DNA of 64,000 bases from Arion vulgaris (lineage: Eukaryota; Mollusca; Gastropoda; Stylommatophora; Arionidae). The stretch lies in contig CM036755.1 in the NCBI GenBank assembly GCA_020796225.1, positions 86,683,303 through 86,747,302 on the forward strand, read 5' to 3'. The notes under the pieces were generated by a model that worked only from the letters and a program-made list of their open reading frames with translations, did not search any database and had not been told where the DNA came from. Position numbers and translations under genes: made by a program. Of the stretch, positions 52,195 through 62,647 are shown one piece after another. How positions within the stretch are numbered: position 1 is the first letter of the stretch; each line of letters begins with the position of its first letter.

Positions 52195-52860
52195 GTAAGA
52201 TTTTTGCAGATCGAAGTGGAGCATACAGGACAACTACTTCTAGTATGAGGATGGAGGTTGAGGCCATTACTGCTGCCCTTCATTGGTTCTTTGGGACTCA
52301 TTTCCTGGGCCCGTTGTTGTATCTGACACTCAGTCGATGCTTCACAAGATCTAAAAAGACAGGTTTCGGTATGAGTGGATGTCGTCTATAGAAGTTTCTA
52401 ACCTCCAGAGGCTTACGTGAATCTACTATCCTGGGCATGCGAGTGTTTGCGGTAATGAACGAGCGGACATGGTTGCATCAAAAGCATCGATTGTTGGGGA
52501 GTTGAAGATGGACAAGGGGGATGATCTTCTGTCTCTTCGCGACTGTCTGTTGGATGAGGACATTAAAATAGATGTTGAATCGATCCAGCGATTTAAGCAG
52601 TTTGGAGTTACCCGTTGTACAGGTAGAACTGGATGCCTGAGCGGCAGAGTGAGGAGTGTGTTTAATCAGCGAGCCACGGGAACCTTCAGTATGTATACTC
52701 TTCGATTTCTGTTGGAGGAGACTGAGCACCTATGGGTCTGCCCGGATTGCAGTGACGACAATTTAATAACCAATAGACGGTTACGACGACGACCACAATG
52801 TTGAAGGGAGATCAAATTTAATGATTGTAAGAGTAGGTGGAAACATTCATATAAATATAC
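52195..52860 (+). pseudogene. LINE-R copy, RNase H domain and tail
   Basis: Reads RSGAYRTTTSSMRMEVEAI, with the conserved Glu of RNase H, AALHWF, then VVSDTQSMLHKI (conserved Asp) after a shift, a stop, PGHASVCGNERADMVASKAS (GNERAD, last catalytic Asp), GELKMDKGDDLLSLRDCLLD, EDIKIDVESIQRFKQFGVTR, TLRFLLEETEHLWVCPDC. The RNase H removes RNA from the hybrid during target-primed reverse transcription. This copy has at least two frame breaks. It keeps the empty site for the DNA transposon at 59475-61304. Confidence 0.8.
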
Positions 52861-52978
52861 AAGATAGATATATCATACAGGAAAACCAATATTAGGTTTA
52901 TGTAAACATTCATATAAATATACAAGATAGATATATCATACAGGAAAACCAATATTAGGTTTATGTAAATTGATCTAA
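52841..52978. repeat. 68-bp tandem duplication
   Basis: Two copies of aaacattcatataaatatac, aagatagatatatcatacag, gaaaaccaatattaggttta. Confidence 0.9.
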
Positions 52979-53004
52979 ACACTACAAGCGTCAGCAATTC
53001 GCAG

Positions 53005-53125
53005 AATTGGATTCATATTCATTCTGGGGCACATGGGTGAGAGGGCATAGCAATGAGAGAGCAGACAAACTAGCTGGCAAACGAAACGGAAACCCCAATA
53101 GATCCATCAACCAGCACAGAACGGA
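53005..53125 (+). pseudogene. LINE-S relic, RNase H end
   Basis: WVRGHSNERADKLAGKRNGN then SINQHRTEVV: the GH-NERAD-LAG end of RNase H joined to the INQHRT block of LINE-S, with the sequence between deleted. Confidence 0.65.
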
Positions 53126-53287
53126 AGTTGTTAGTCTAATCAAATACAGTAACATTTCCCACATCCTTTTCAGACTTTTGGATTTAAAGTGTCTGTCCTT
53201 TCACATTTGTGGGCCTTAGTGTGCAGAAGGTAGGAGGGTTAATTTCTTTCCTCACGTGAAGAACGTTAAATGTAGTGTTTAACCTAC

Positions 53288-53452
53288 AACCCTCTTGAGT
53301 TCGAGTTGCTAATCTGTCGCTTGCAGTCCCACCAAAAATAATGTGGCTTGAGTTCGAGTTGCTAATCTGTCGCTTGCGGTCCCACTAAAAATAATGTGGC
53401 TTGAGTTCGAGTTGCTAATCTGCCGCTTGCGGTCCCACTAAAAATAATGTGA
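53288..53452. repeat. 53-bp array, 3 copies
   Basis: Unit cttgagttcgagttgctaat, ctgtcgcttgcggtcccact, aaaaataatgtgg. Confidence 0.93.
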
Positions 53453-53673
53453 AAAGTGTATTTATTATTGTCTAATTTTTCGTTGATAATTATTATTTTG
53501 AACGTGATATTGATTAGCTTTGAAAGCTGATATATAACGGTGAAATATCATATACAGTCTGAAATTGAGTGTCTCTCCTCCATAATTAGTTTACTTACCG
53601 CATTTCCTGCTCACTATTTTAGACTCAATCGAAATGTGGTCTATTTAGGCCATCTGTTAACATGGTGATCTCT

Positions 53674-53708
<35 letters not shown>

Positions 53709-53884
53709 ACTGATAATTTTAACGCAGAAAATATGTGATTTTCATTTATTCAGTACGGAAATTCTTACGCGGCCAAGCCAGTGCACAGTTAAAGGGTATT
53801 AGTACGCTAAAAATTAGTCAGTGTGAGTATATACCGAATGATATATACAAATTATATAAAATAATATAAATAATTAAGTAACTA
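53453..53884. other. No gene; (CT)n microsatellite
   Basis: CT run at 53678-53708. The rest is AT-rich and unassigned. Confidence 0.55.
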
Positions 53885-54300
53885 TCATAGAATAGTTTTA
53901 AATGACTAAAGATATAGAAAGCAAGTTGAATGCATTTGAAAATCGATGTCTGCGAAAAATAATGAATATAAAATGGAACGAATTCAGAAGAAGTGACGAA
54001 ATCAGAGAGCTATCTGGTCAACCACTACTGACAACTGTTATAAGAAAGAGAAGATGGAGATATGTTGGACAGACCTTGAGGAGAAATGATCAACGAATAT
54101 CAAAGCAGGCATTGAAGTGGGATGCAAAGGGTTCAAGAAAGAGGACTACCTAAGGAGACCCTGAAACGAACTTTGCTGAGAGAGACAAGAAATATCGGTC
54201 TCAGTTCCATGGATGAGATTGAGCGAGTTGCCCAGGATAGAGTGGTATTGAGAAATTACGTGCAAGCCCTATGTAACGTATAACGGTACGAGAGGAAGTA
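53885..54300 (+). pseudogene. LINE-K copy 2, RT tail
   Basis: AFENRCLRKIMNIKWNEFRR, SDEIRELSGQPLLTTVIRKR, RWRYVGQTLRRNDQRISKQA, LKWDAKGSRKR, then a one-base loss and TKETLKRTLL-type, GLSSMDEIERVAQDR in other frames, and the 3' end tgtaacgtataacggtacga. The segment from SGQP to TLRR is single here and amplified 17 times at 17567-18858. Confidence 0.8.
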
Positions 54301-54324
54301 ATATTATTATAGAATAATTTAAGG

Positions 54325-54450
54325 TACTCGCCGGTACGTTCCATCAATATGCATATGTGTACGGCAATGTACGTTCCATCAATATACATATGTGTACAGC
54401 AATGTACGTTCCATCAATATGCATATATGTACGGCAATGTACGTTCTAGT
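54325..54450. repeat. 44-bp repeat, 3 copies
   Basis: Unit acgttccatcaatatgcata, tgtgtacggcaatgt. Confidence 0.85.
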
Positions 54451-54519
54451 AAAGGGGGAATCACTTTCCAGAAAAGAAAAATAATAGTTAATACTAAAAT
54501 ATAACTTAACCCAACAAAA

Positions 54520-56560
54520 GAAACCATCAGAAAACTACAGACCGTTATAAATGGATGCTTACGTAGAATAGAGGGACTGAGATGGTATGATAAGATTACG
54601 AACGAGGAACTACAGACCGTTATAAATGGATGCTTACGTAGAATAGAGGGACTGAGATGGTATGATAAGATTACGAACGAGGAACTACAGACCGTTATAA
54701 ATGGATGCTTACGTAGAATAGAGGGACTGAGATGGTATGATAAGATTACGAACGAGGAACTACAGACCTATTATAAATGGATGCTTACGTAGAATAGAGG
54801 GACTGAGATGGTATGATAAGATTACGAACGAGGAACTACAGACCTATTATAAATGAATGCTTACGTAGAATAGAGGGACTGAGATGGTATGATAAGATTA
54901 CGAACGAGGAACTACAGACCTATTATAAATGAATGCTTACGTAGAATAGAGGGACTGAGATGGTATGATAAGATTACGAACGAGGAACTACAGACCGTTA
55001 TAAATGGATGCTTACGTAGAATAGAGGGACTGAGATGGTATGATAAGATTACGAACGAGGAACTACAGACCGTTATAAATGGATGCTTACGTAGAATAGA
55101 GGGACTGAGATGGTATGATAAGATTACGAACGAGGAACTACAGACCGTTATAAATGGATGCTTACGTAGAATAGAGGGACTGAGATGGTATGATAAGATT
55201 ACGAACGAGGAACTACAGACCGTTATAAATGGATGCTTACGTAGAATAGAGGGACTGAGATGGTATGATAAGATTACGAACGAGGAACTACAGACCGTTA
55301 TAAATGGATGCTTACGTAGAATAGAGGGACTGAGATGGTATGATAAGATTACGAACGAGGAACTACAGACCGTTATAAATGGATGCTTACGTAGAATAGA
55401 GGGACTGAGATGGTATGATAAGATTACGAACGAGGAACTACAGACCGTTATAAATGGATGCTTACGTAGAATAGAGGGACTGAGATGGTATGATAAGATT
55501 ACGAACGAGGAACTACAGACCGTTATAAATGGATGCTTACGTAGAATAGAGGGACTGAGATGGTATGATAAGATTACGAACGAGGAACTACAGACCGTTA
55601 TAAATGGATGCTTACGTAGAATAGAGGGACTGAGATGGTATGATAAGATTACGAACGAGGAACTACAGACCGTTATAAATGGATGCTTACGTAGAATAGA
55701 GGGACTGAGATGGTATGATAAGATTACGAACGAGGAACTACAGACCGTTATAAATGGATGCTTACGTAGAATAGAGGGACTGAGATGGTATGATAAGATT
55801 ACGAACGAGGAACTACAGACCGTTATAAATGGATGCTTACGTAGAATAGAGGGACTGAGATGGTATGATAAGATTACGAACGAGGAACTACAGACCGTTA
55901 TAAATGGATGCTTACGTAGAATAGAGGGACTGAGATGGTATGATAAGATTACGAACGAGGAACTACAGACCGTTATAAATGGATGCTTACGTAGAATAGA
56001 GGGACTGAGATGGTATGATAAGATTACGAACGAGGAACTACAGACCGTTATAAATGGATGCTTACGTAGAATAGAGGGACTGAGATGGTATGATAAGATT
56101 ACGAACGAGGAACTACAGACCGTTATAAATGGATGCTTACGTAGAATAGAGGGACTGAGGTGGTATGATAAGATTACGAACGAGGAACTCAGAGAAAGAG
56201 CTAAGCAGAACCGGTTGAGAAAGAGCTAAGGAAGAGACGCTGGCAATGAATAGGACATACATTGAGAAGCAATGAAAGACAGGCACTGTTTTGGAACTCG
56301 CAGGGAAAGAGGAGCAGGGGAAGGCCTAGAGCTAATTGGAGAAGAGAGCTGGAGGCTGATATTAAAAGGACAGGTAAAACATGGAAAGAATTGGAAATAG
56401 AAAGCAGGAGATAGAAAGGGTTGAAAGATGTTTGCTGAAGACCTGTGCTCCGTTGGGAGTTGAAAGGTCACGAAGAAGAAGAAGAAGAAGAAGAAATATA
56501 TCACTATCCGCCACTGAATACAAGAGACAACAGTTGTGGAAGAGTATGATTGAATACGAT
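54520..56560 (+). pseudogene. LINE-M copy with a long in-frame array
   Basis: A 25-residue segment (CLRRIEGLRWYDKITNEEL plus QTVING) is repeated about 22 times, of which 17 are in one open frame of 446 codons. Then the element continues once through LRERAKQNRLRKS and a stop, with KRRWQWIGHTLRS-type, KRSRGRPRANWRRELEADI, KRTGKTWKELEIESRR and a (GAA)n tail at 56470-56497. LINE sequence is seen only on the downstream side. The long frame is a repeat artefact and not a protein gene. Confidence 0.85.
54528..56190. repeat. 75-bp array from LINE-M coding sequence, about 22 copies
   Basis: Unit gaactacagaccgttataaa, tggatgcttacgtagaatag, agggactgagatggtatgat, aagattacgaacgag. The last 16 units are nearly identical. 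Three early units have acctattataaatg(g/a)a, which breaks the frame. Confidence 0.98.
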
Positions 56561-57050
56561 TAATGACATGCAACTTGATGATGATGATGATGTTGATAAC
56601 GATGAGTAAACAGCAAATACACATTGATGTTCGCATCGCTACTGCAGTTCTATGACAACAAGCGGAGACGGATGGTGGTGATTAATCATACCAGATCACC
56701 AAGTCTTGTCCAGTCATGCTGGTTACCGCATTATTAAGCTGGAGAGCAATTAAACGGGATCGATTACTGCTGGAATTCAATATGGAGTGACTCGGGTGTT
56801 GAATAAACAGATTAGCTGATGTATCGATACTAGGATACAATCTGTTGCTCCTGGCGACTATGCATGGCAGACGGAGGTCAAAGTTCAATTGTAATCGTTG
56901 AGAGTCCGATTACGGGGACAACTGCTGATACCGCTTGTTTTTTTTACTCCTTCAGATTTGATATCAACACTATCATCATGTGATCGGTGTTTCTGGTTTG
57001 AGAGTGAAGTCCTTAGAAAATGTGTCTGGGGGGAATGACATAACACCGTA
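56561..57050. other. No recognised gene
   Basis: Begins with a short GAT run (56577-56592). The rest is unassigned. Confidence 0.5.
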
Positions 57051-57680
57051 TTGGTTACTGATTTTTTATTATTGAGCTGACGTCACAATACTCCGTGCAG
57101 ACTCATATGTGCTTAGTCTTCCCCAACAGGGTGGCGATAGTGACTCGGTCTATTAACCCCGGCGTTCTGAGTTCGAATCACGCTGCGGACAGTTTGGTTG
57201 CAAATTGCTACGCGTGGATTTTTACGAAAGGACGATGGCACCACCGTTCAGAAAGCAATGGCAAACTACTGAGCGTAATAATGCCTAGAAAAATCACAAA
57301 CAGCATTAAAAAGCTGTGGTTGATTCGCAAAGGAAATGCAATTAACTTTTTCCCCAACAGACGTTGAAGGGTATGCATTCTGATGGTTCCTGTGACACGC
57401 AGGTTAAACTCACTCTTCTCTCTCTCTATTCCCTTCAAGCTCTACTTGTACAATGAACAAATGTAAACTTCTTAACTCACTGGAGTAACTCAACATCAAT
57501 TATGGTGTACTCATCAATCAATAGATCGACAAGAGATCAAGGGACACAACCTTATCCATCCTAAACTTCCCAACAATCGATGGTTTTGCTGCACGCCTGC
57601 CCGCTTCCTCGTTGCCTCGAACACCCACATGTCAAGGACAATAGATACCCGTGAGTCTCCAAACATGCCCATAGGTGCTC
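57051..57680 (-). pseudogene. LINE-R copy, 3' part, split by SINE-C
   Basis: Minus-strand parts: a degraded CPGH.GVRGNE end of RNase H, KPSIVGKF-type, LLIDEYTIIDVELLQ, EKSEFNLRVTGTIRMHTLQR LLGK, then SINE-C, then the 3' end (gactaagcacatatgagtct). Many indels. Confidence 0.7.
57130..57349 (+). mobile_element. SINE-C, full length, 11-bp target duplication
   Basis: 220 bp flanked by ttccccaacag at 57119-57129 and 57350-57360. tRNA-like head ggtggcgatagtgactcggt with B box gttcgaatcac, body gtggatttttacgaaaggac, gaaagcaatggcaaactact, gagcgtaataatgcctag. The usual AATC tail is replaced by an A-rich end. Confidence 0.85.
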
Positions 57681-57684
57681 TGAT

Positions 57685-57830
57685 CTCCTTCGCAATATCT
57701 CCAACAGCGTCCAGTGACTAATCCTACCAGTTCGATGTTCATTGATGAGCCTACTCGTATACATATTGTGCTTTTCTTTTCTGGCCACTCTAATCTTCAA
57801 TGCAAGTTTGTGCTTCTACCTCTAGTTTGT
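57685..57830 (-). pseudogene. LINE-S 3' fragment
   Basis: Minus strand: KIRVARKEKHNMYTSRLINE, HRTGRISHWTLLEILRRRSE, HLWACLE, same block as 23830-23916 plus and 62850-62960 minus. It abuts LINE-R. Confidence 0.7.
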
Positions 57831-57944
57831 GACTAGTATATATATATATATATTATATATAATTTTACCACTATTGAGTGTATAAATTCACCTCTGTAAC
57901 TTTTACTAATGCATCTATATGGCCCTTTTCATCTTTACAGACGG

Positions 57945-58830
57945 TCAATAGGCAAGTGTTTTACTGTGACAACTTCTGAGTTTTCGCTTTTCTCTCTTGT
58001 CGTTCAGCTCGTACATAAGTCTCTTCTCAAAAGACTCTGCGCCCTTCCGTAATTTGGCTTTCCACACAACTCTGTCATCAGCTAGTCCCTCCCATGTGCT
58101 GGGATCTATAGAAAAGTTTTTCATTGAGGTTTTGCAGACATCTATATATCTGAGCAGTGGTCTGCCCTGGTGCCTCTTCACCTCTGAAAGTTCACAGAAC
58201 AACATTTGTTTTGGTATGCGATAAGTTTCCATTCTTCTCACATGTCCCAACCATCTTAGTCGTCTACTGCTGAGCATGCCCATGATGGAAGGCAGATTTG
58301 CACGTTGTAGTACTTCAGAGTTGGTTATCTTGTCGTACCACCTGATGTTCATAATCTTGCGGAGACATCGAAGGTGAAAGATGTTAAGTCTCCTCTCGTG
58401 TCTTGAGTAGGCTGTCCATGTTTCTGAGTCATATAGTAAAGAACTAATTACACAGGCTCGATATATTTGAGTCTTCGTCTGCAATGTCAATTTCTTTTTG
58501 TCCCACGCTCGCTTTGATAGTATGCCGAATGTAGTAGCCGCACTCCTATACGAGCGTTGATTTCTTCATCAAGAGAAAGGCTGGCAGTGACCGTGGACCC
58601 AAGATAGCAGAATTTTTGCACTGGTGTTAGATGGTTGCCATTTAAAGTGATATTTGATGTCTTACCTCCTGACATAATACAACTGTTTTGGAGACACTTA
58701 TTGTCAGAGAAAAGAGGTCTCATGCCTTTGACAAATTATTAATTAGACATTGCAGTGTAGTCTCACTGTGGGCGACTAAGGCAGCATCGTCAGCGAAAAG
58801 GAGGTCCTTGAGAAGTATTTCCGTCGTTTT
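57945..58830 (-). pseudogene. LINE-H: RT catalytic end and C-terminus
   Basis: The only RT active-site motif in the window: DLLFADDAALVAHSETTLQ, with FADD at 58786-58797 on the minus strand. A TGA stop follows where Cys is expected, then KFCYLGSTVTASLSLDEEIN and ARIG; after a shift, LTLQTKTQIYRACVISSLLY, DSETWTAYSRHERRLNIFHL, RCLRKIMNIRWYDKITNSEV, RRLRWLGHVRRMETYRIPKQ and a 181-codon open C-terminal part to 57945. RT copies element RNA into DNA at the target. The order is that of a standard LINE; clade not assigned. Truncated before the palm start. Confidence 0.85.
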
Positions 58831-59474
58831 TGTAATGCATCTATATAACGTGTATACATTCACCTTATATATTGGTATAGATTCACTTTTTCACCCGAGT
58901 GGTTGCCAATATTTCCTCAATTCTACACCAAGATGTTTAGTTATTGGTTGCTAAACTGACGTCATTGCACTCCGGGCAGACCCATAGGTTCTCAGTCTCC
59001 CCAACAGATATCGAAGAGTATGCATACTGATGGTACCCATGACTCGCTGATTAAACACACATCTCACTCTGCCCCTCAGGCATCCAGCTCTACTTGTATA
59101 ACGGGTAACACCAAACTACTTAAATCGCTGGATCGATTCAACATCCATTTTAATGTCCTCATTCAACAGACAGTCGCGAAGAGACCGAAGAACATCCCCT
59201 TTATCCATCTTCAACTCCAACAATCGATGATGTAGACGCAAGCTTGTCCGCTCTCTCATTACCGTAAATACCCGCATGCCCAGGACAGTATATCGACGTA
59301 AGCCTCTGGAGGTTAGAAACTTCTATAGACGACATCCACTCATACCGAAACTTACCCTACTGGATCTTGTGCAGCATCGACTGAGAGTCACATACAGCAA
59401 CGGCCCCAGTAAATGGAGTCCCAGAGAGCCAATGGAGGGCAGCAGTAACGGCCTCAACCTCCATCCTCATACTA

Positions 59475-59580
59475 TAGTCTGTCCATTAATTCGTGAGCAC
59501 GTTTGAAATTGATTTTCTCGAAAACTACCTGTTGGATCTCAGTGATTTTTGCATGCAGCCTTAGAATATCCATGACGCTA
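59475..59580 (+). repeat. Left terminal inverted repeat of the DNA transposon
   Basis: 106 bp, TAGTCTGTCCATTAATTCGT to CATGACGCTA. Mate at 61199-61304. One mismatch (gcatgcagcc against gcaagcagcc). Confidence 0.93.
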
Positions 59581-59849
59581 AAATAAAGCTAACCGGTAGT
59601 CCATAGATACTACGGATTTTGCACATCGGCGAATTCCTTTGATCTTTTATGACAATTGCAAATACGGGGGCTCAAATTTTAGATTTTACAGTATCCCTAG
59701 AATTTGTCCGTGTCAATTCTATTCATAGGTGTATCTCCATATTAACTTGATAGGTCAAGTAATTAAGTGTGTTGCCCTTTATGTGCAATCGTGAACTTGG
59801 ATACAATATGCAACAGTTAGTCCTCCCTTCGGTCACCATTAGACCTCAG

Positions 59850-60950
59850 GGTGTCTTAACTTCAAGCCCAGACAAGCTCTATCGGATTGAGGTGAGCATG
59901 ATATGGAGGTAGTCGCAAAGACGTGTGGCCGTATTCCGCAATGATTTTGTCAATATGAAACACCTTTGTCTTATTTGTCATCCTCACCAGGTGCAACAAC
60001 TCGGGTTTCAAATATGTATCATCGAAGCTGACATTTTCCTTAGCAAGCCAAGTCCTAATTTGATCTTTTGTATTTGATGCAGTTGGTACTTTGTCTTTCG
60101 CTGATACTGCGTTGTGATAGGATGCATTATCCATTACCAAGCATGATGGTCTGTTTAGAATTGGAAGTAGATCTTTCTCCATCCAGTGCCTGAAAATATG
60201 TCCATTCATTTCTGTGTGGTAGTCCCTACCGTCGGTACTTTTGATTGGAAAATAATTCCAGCGTCATGGACAAGACCTTCTTCACTACTTCCTGCATGTG
60301 TTAGTATAATACGCTGGCCTTTGCTGCTTGGTATTTTTTTTTTTCTGTTCACCGTCTACTGATTGCCATTCTTTAGCATTGGTGTGGTGAGCATTGACCC
60401 AGGATTCGTCCAAATATACAATATCATAGCCTTGCCTCCGCCGCTCACGGATCTGCCTCAGGTATTTACTTCGGGCAGCAATTAAATGTGGCTTTTCACA
60501 AATAATATTCCTGCGCCTATAGTTTTTCTGAAGGTGAAGAAATGTTTATGCTGCAATCTGATTGCAGTTTTAATTTCAGTTTCCTGAGAGTAACAAGTTG
60601 ATTTGTCGCAAACATTTTCAAGAGCTCCGTCTTATGACATCTATGTCAAAGTCGTCAATTGTTCGTTTCCTTCCTTGTTTGACATTAGTGCACTTTGTGT
60701 CCTGTTTAATCCATCGGGAAAAGGATTCTCTATTCAGACCAAGCGCCAGTTGCGTTCGTTTCTCAGGATTATGAATATCGCAATATAGATGACCTCTCTT
60801 AGATTCCTTACGGAAGTGTTGGTATAGTAAAACTGTAACCTTCTGCATTGTTATAAATGTGTACTTCATTATGAATGTGATATCAATGTCAGCTTTGATA
60901 AGCCAACAAATATGATACAATAGCTTCATACAAATAGCGGGATACACCTA
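59850..60950 (-). pseudogene. Transposase of the DNA transposon, several frame breaks
   Basis: N-terminal part (60618-60947): a helix-turn-helix-like KRTQLALGLNRESFSRWIKQ and GRKRTIDDFDIDVIRR. Degraded middle. First catalytic Asp in VYLDESWVNAHHTNAKEWQ (about 60370-60425), second in VMDNASYHN and the Glu in HLNPIELVWA, both in 59862-60209. Between second Asp and Glu lie 83 residues, long for Tc1/mariner (usually 34-41). Breaks: a 12-A run near 60338, a one-base loss near 60243 and a shift after VWA, with more near 60540-60610. The usual C-terminal end is lost. Two breaks lie in homopolymers and could be read errors. Confidence 0.85.
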
Positions 60951-61198
60951 TGACTATACAACGGTATCCCAATTATAACGTCATATGCTTTCCGCTTTCA
61001 AAGTCGACTGGGTTAGGTGCACGGGAATTCGTGAAACTCACGATATTTCATTGTTACCATAATGTATTTTTAGAACAACGCGTCTGTGTACCGTAAATCT
61101 GTTACTATTGTGTACAATCCAGTGAGGTTGATTTTAATATAACCTGAAGAAGAAATATTTCAAACTACATCAAATTTTCTTGGACAAAAATATTTCTC

Positions 61199-61304
61199 TA
61201 GCGTCATGGATATTCTAAGGCTGCTTGCAAAAATCACTGAGATCCAACAGGTAGTTTTCGAGAAAATCAATTTCAAACGTGCTCACGAATTAATGGACAG
61301 ACTA
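61199..61304 (-). repeat. Right terminal inverted repeat of the DNA transposon
   Basis: Complement of 59475-59580 with one mismatch, ending GGACAGACTA next to the duplicated TA. Confidence 0.93.
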
Positions 61305-61830
61305 TAGAAGTAGTTGTCCTGTATGCCCCACTTCGCTCTGCAATAACCTTACCATGCGCAACAGCCAAGAAACACCAGCCGGACTTCTTACTACGATGAA
61401 CCGACCCATCGGTATATACAACAACATTATCATCCCTTGCATTATCTTCTATCAACTGCTTAACTGCGAGATCAGCCTTCATGTTGCCCCAATCTCTACA
61501 TTCTCTTCCAAGAGTAATGATAACATTGAGATAGTTGGTCATGCTACCATCTGTTGGGATCCATGCTTCCCCTTTTGGTAGGGTCGCAACCGTAGTCACC
61601 TGGCCAATTGTTCTCTCAGCCTGTGCCATCCACGACATGCCACGCTTGATTCTCGTGCCCTTAACATCATTAGTGTTCTTGTGCAGTGGGTGTCTCTTAT
61701 CCGCAGTAACCCGCATATATTCCTTGGTTTGGGCGATTGCATGACGGGAGCGTAGTGACAGAAGGCCAAGCATATTTCTCATCTTCACAATGGGGGCATC
61801 TCTAGTGCAGCCTAGGACTATACGCATACC

Positions 61831-62290
61831 TTCATTCTGAATCCGTTTATACCTTCATTCTGAAAACCAAGGTGTACACACTTCTTGACCTGACACTGTG
61901 AGGCAAACAGAAAGTTCTCATAACTGTAGATAAATACCAGAACCCCAAAACTCAACGGTCTTTTTTAGGACTGGTCCCAGGTCACATAGCAATACCTAGA
62001 AAGTAGGGCAATACGCTCTGATATAACCAAAAAAAGACACCCGTCTCAGGTTGAAAGTGCGTACTCCGTACGTTTTTTTTCTCACCTACCTGCTAGTTTA
62101 TTTTGCAATTTATTCTGAATTAGCAATTATACAGACTTTGCGGCATCTTAAAAAATACTGGGAACCGTTATATCTGCTCAGAAGGGTAAAGGGGTTAAAT
62201 AAAATATTATCATTTTACGGCAGTTAGAATTTAATCGTCTCACGGTGTCTATGGCGTCTGTTGTATAGGACTATCGTCTGTATCCAGTTT
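61831..62290. other. No recognised gene
   Basis: Contains ataccttcattctgaa twice (61827 and 61850) and the inverted small motif tcaggttgaaagtgc (62046). Otherwise unassigned. Confidence 0.45.
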
Positions 62291-62292
62291 CT

Positions 62293-62560
62293 ATCGAAAT
62301 AGGGGGAAACTGCAGTAAAACTTGGTAAATAGTGAAACACGTACAAACAAAGTACTATAGTTTTACAAAAACAGAAACAGTGACGATAAACAGCAACGTT
62401 TCGACCAACAAGGCCTTTATCAAGTAAACGAACAAACAGGAGTGACAAATTAAAATGAAACACAAATGGACGACCAAATACAAACGTATCTAAGGAAAAG
62501 CTGGAATAAAAACGAATAACGAAATAAATGTAACACAAAAACGCTCATAAAAACTAGAAA
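62293..62560 (-). mobile_element. PLE terminal segment, copy f
   Basis: Minus-strand terminal region with the full end (gtttccccctatttcgata complement at 62293-62312) and hammerhead-like motif 62382-62423, cut before the coding region. Followed in the same orientation by copy g. Confidence 0.8.
62382..62423 (-). ncRNA. Hammerhead-like motif (PLE copy f)
   Basis: Same core as copies a and b, GTC kept. Confidence 0.4.
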
Positions 62561-62647
62561 TAAACGGGAAATGCACATACACAACAAATATAACTATTAA
62601 ATCTTACCTACTACGTCACAACGAATAGTTGCAGCAATATGGCGACG

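Larger units (their letters stand above)
59475..61304 (-). mobile_element. Tc1/mariner-superfamily DNA transposon, DD83E type
   Basis: 1,830 bp bounded by 106-bp terminal inverted repeats (59475-59580 and 61199-61304) that differ at one base and begin TAGTCTGTCC. The target TA is duplicated at 59473-59474 and 61305-61306. The unoccupied site is seen in the related LINE-R copy at 52241-52242. It encodes one transposase gene on the minus strand. The spacing in the catalytic triad recalls the group I remember as DD82E (Sailor). Near-identical inverted repeats suggest a fairly recent insertion. Confidence 0.9.
58940..61830 (-). pseudogene. LINE-R copy with RNase H, split by a DNA transposon
   Basis: On the minus strand from 61827: MRIVLGCTRDAPIVKMRNML, GLLSLRSRHAIAQTKEYMRV (post-RT block), then RNase H start VVYTDGSVHRSKKSGWCFLA with the first catalytic Asp, to RSGAYRTTTS at 61308. 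The DNA transposon interrupts here. From 59472 it continues MRMEVEAVTAALHW (Glu), AVCDSQSML (Asp) and the NER..D end, then LLDEDI-type and the 3' end at about 58945. The RNase H DEDD residues can be followed across the insertion. Confidence 0.8.

Noticed and set aside
54889..56229. A 446-codon open frame
   Set aside because: Seventeen copies of a 25-codon LINE-M segment; earlier units are out of frame and the LINE is broken. Not an independent gene.
15438..62065. Short motif gccctttcaaccta at three places as an element end
   Set aside because: Shared sequence is too short (about 15-40 bp, partly low-complexity) to support a family.
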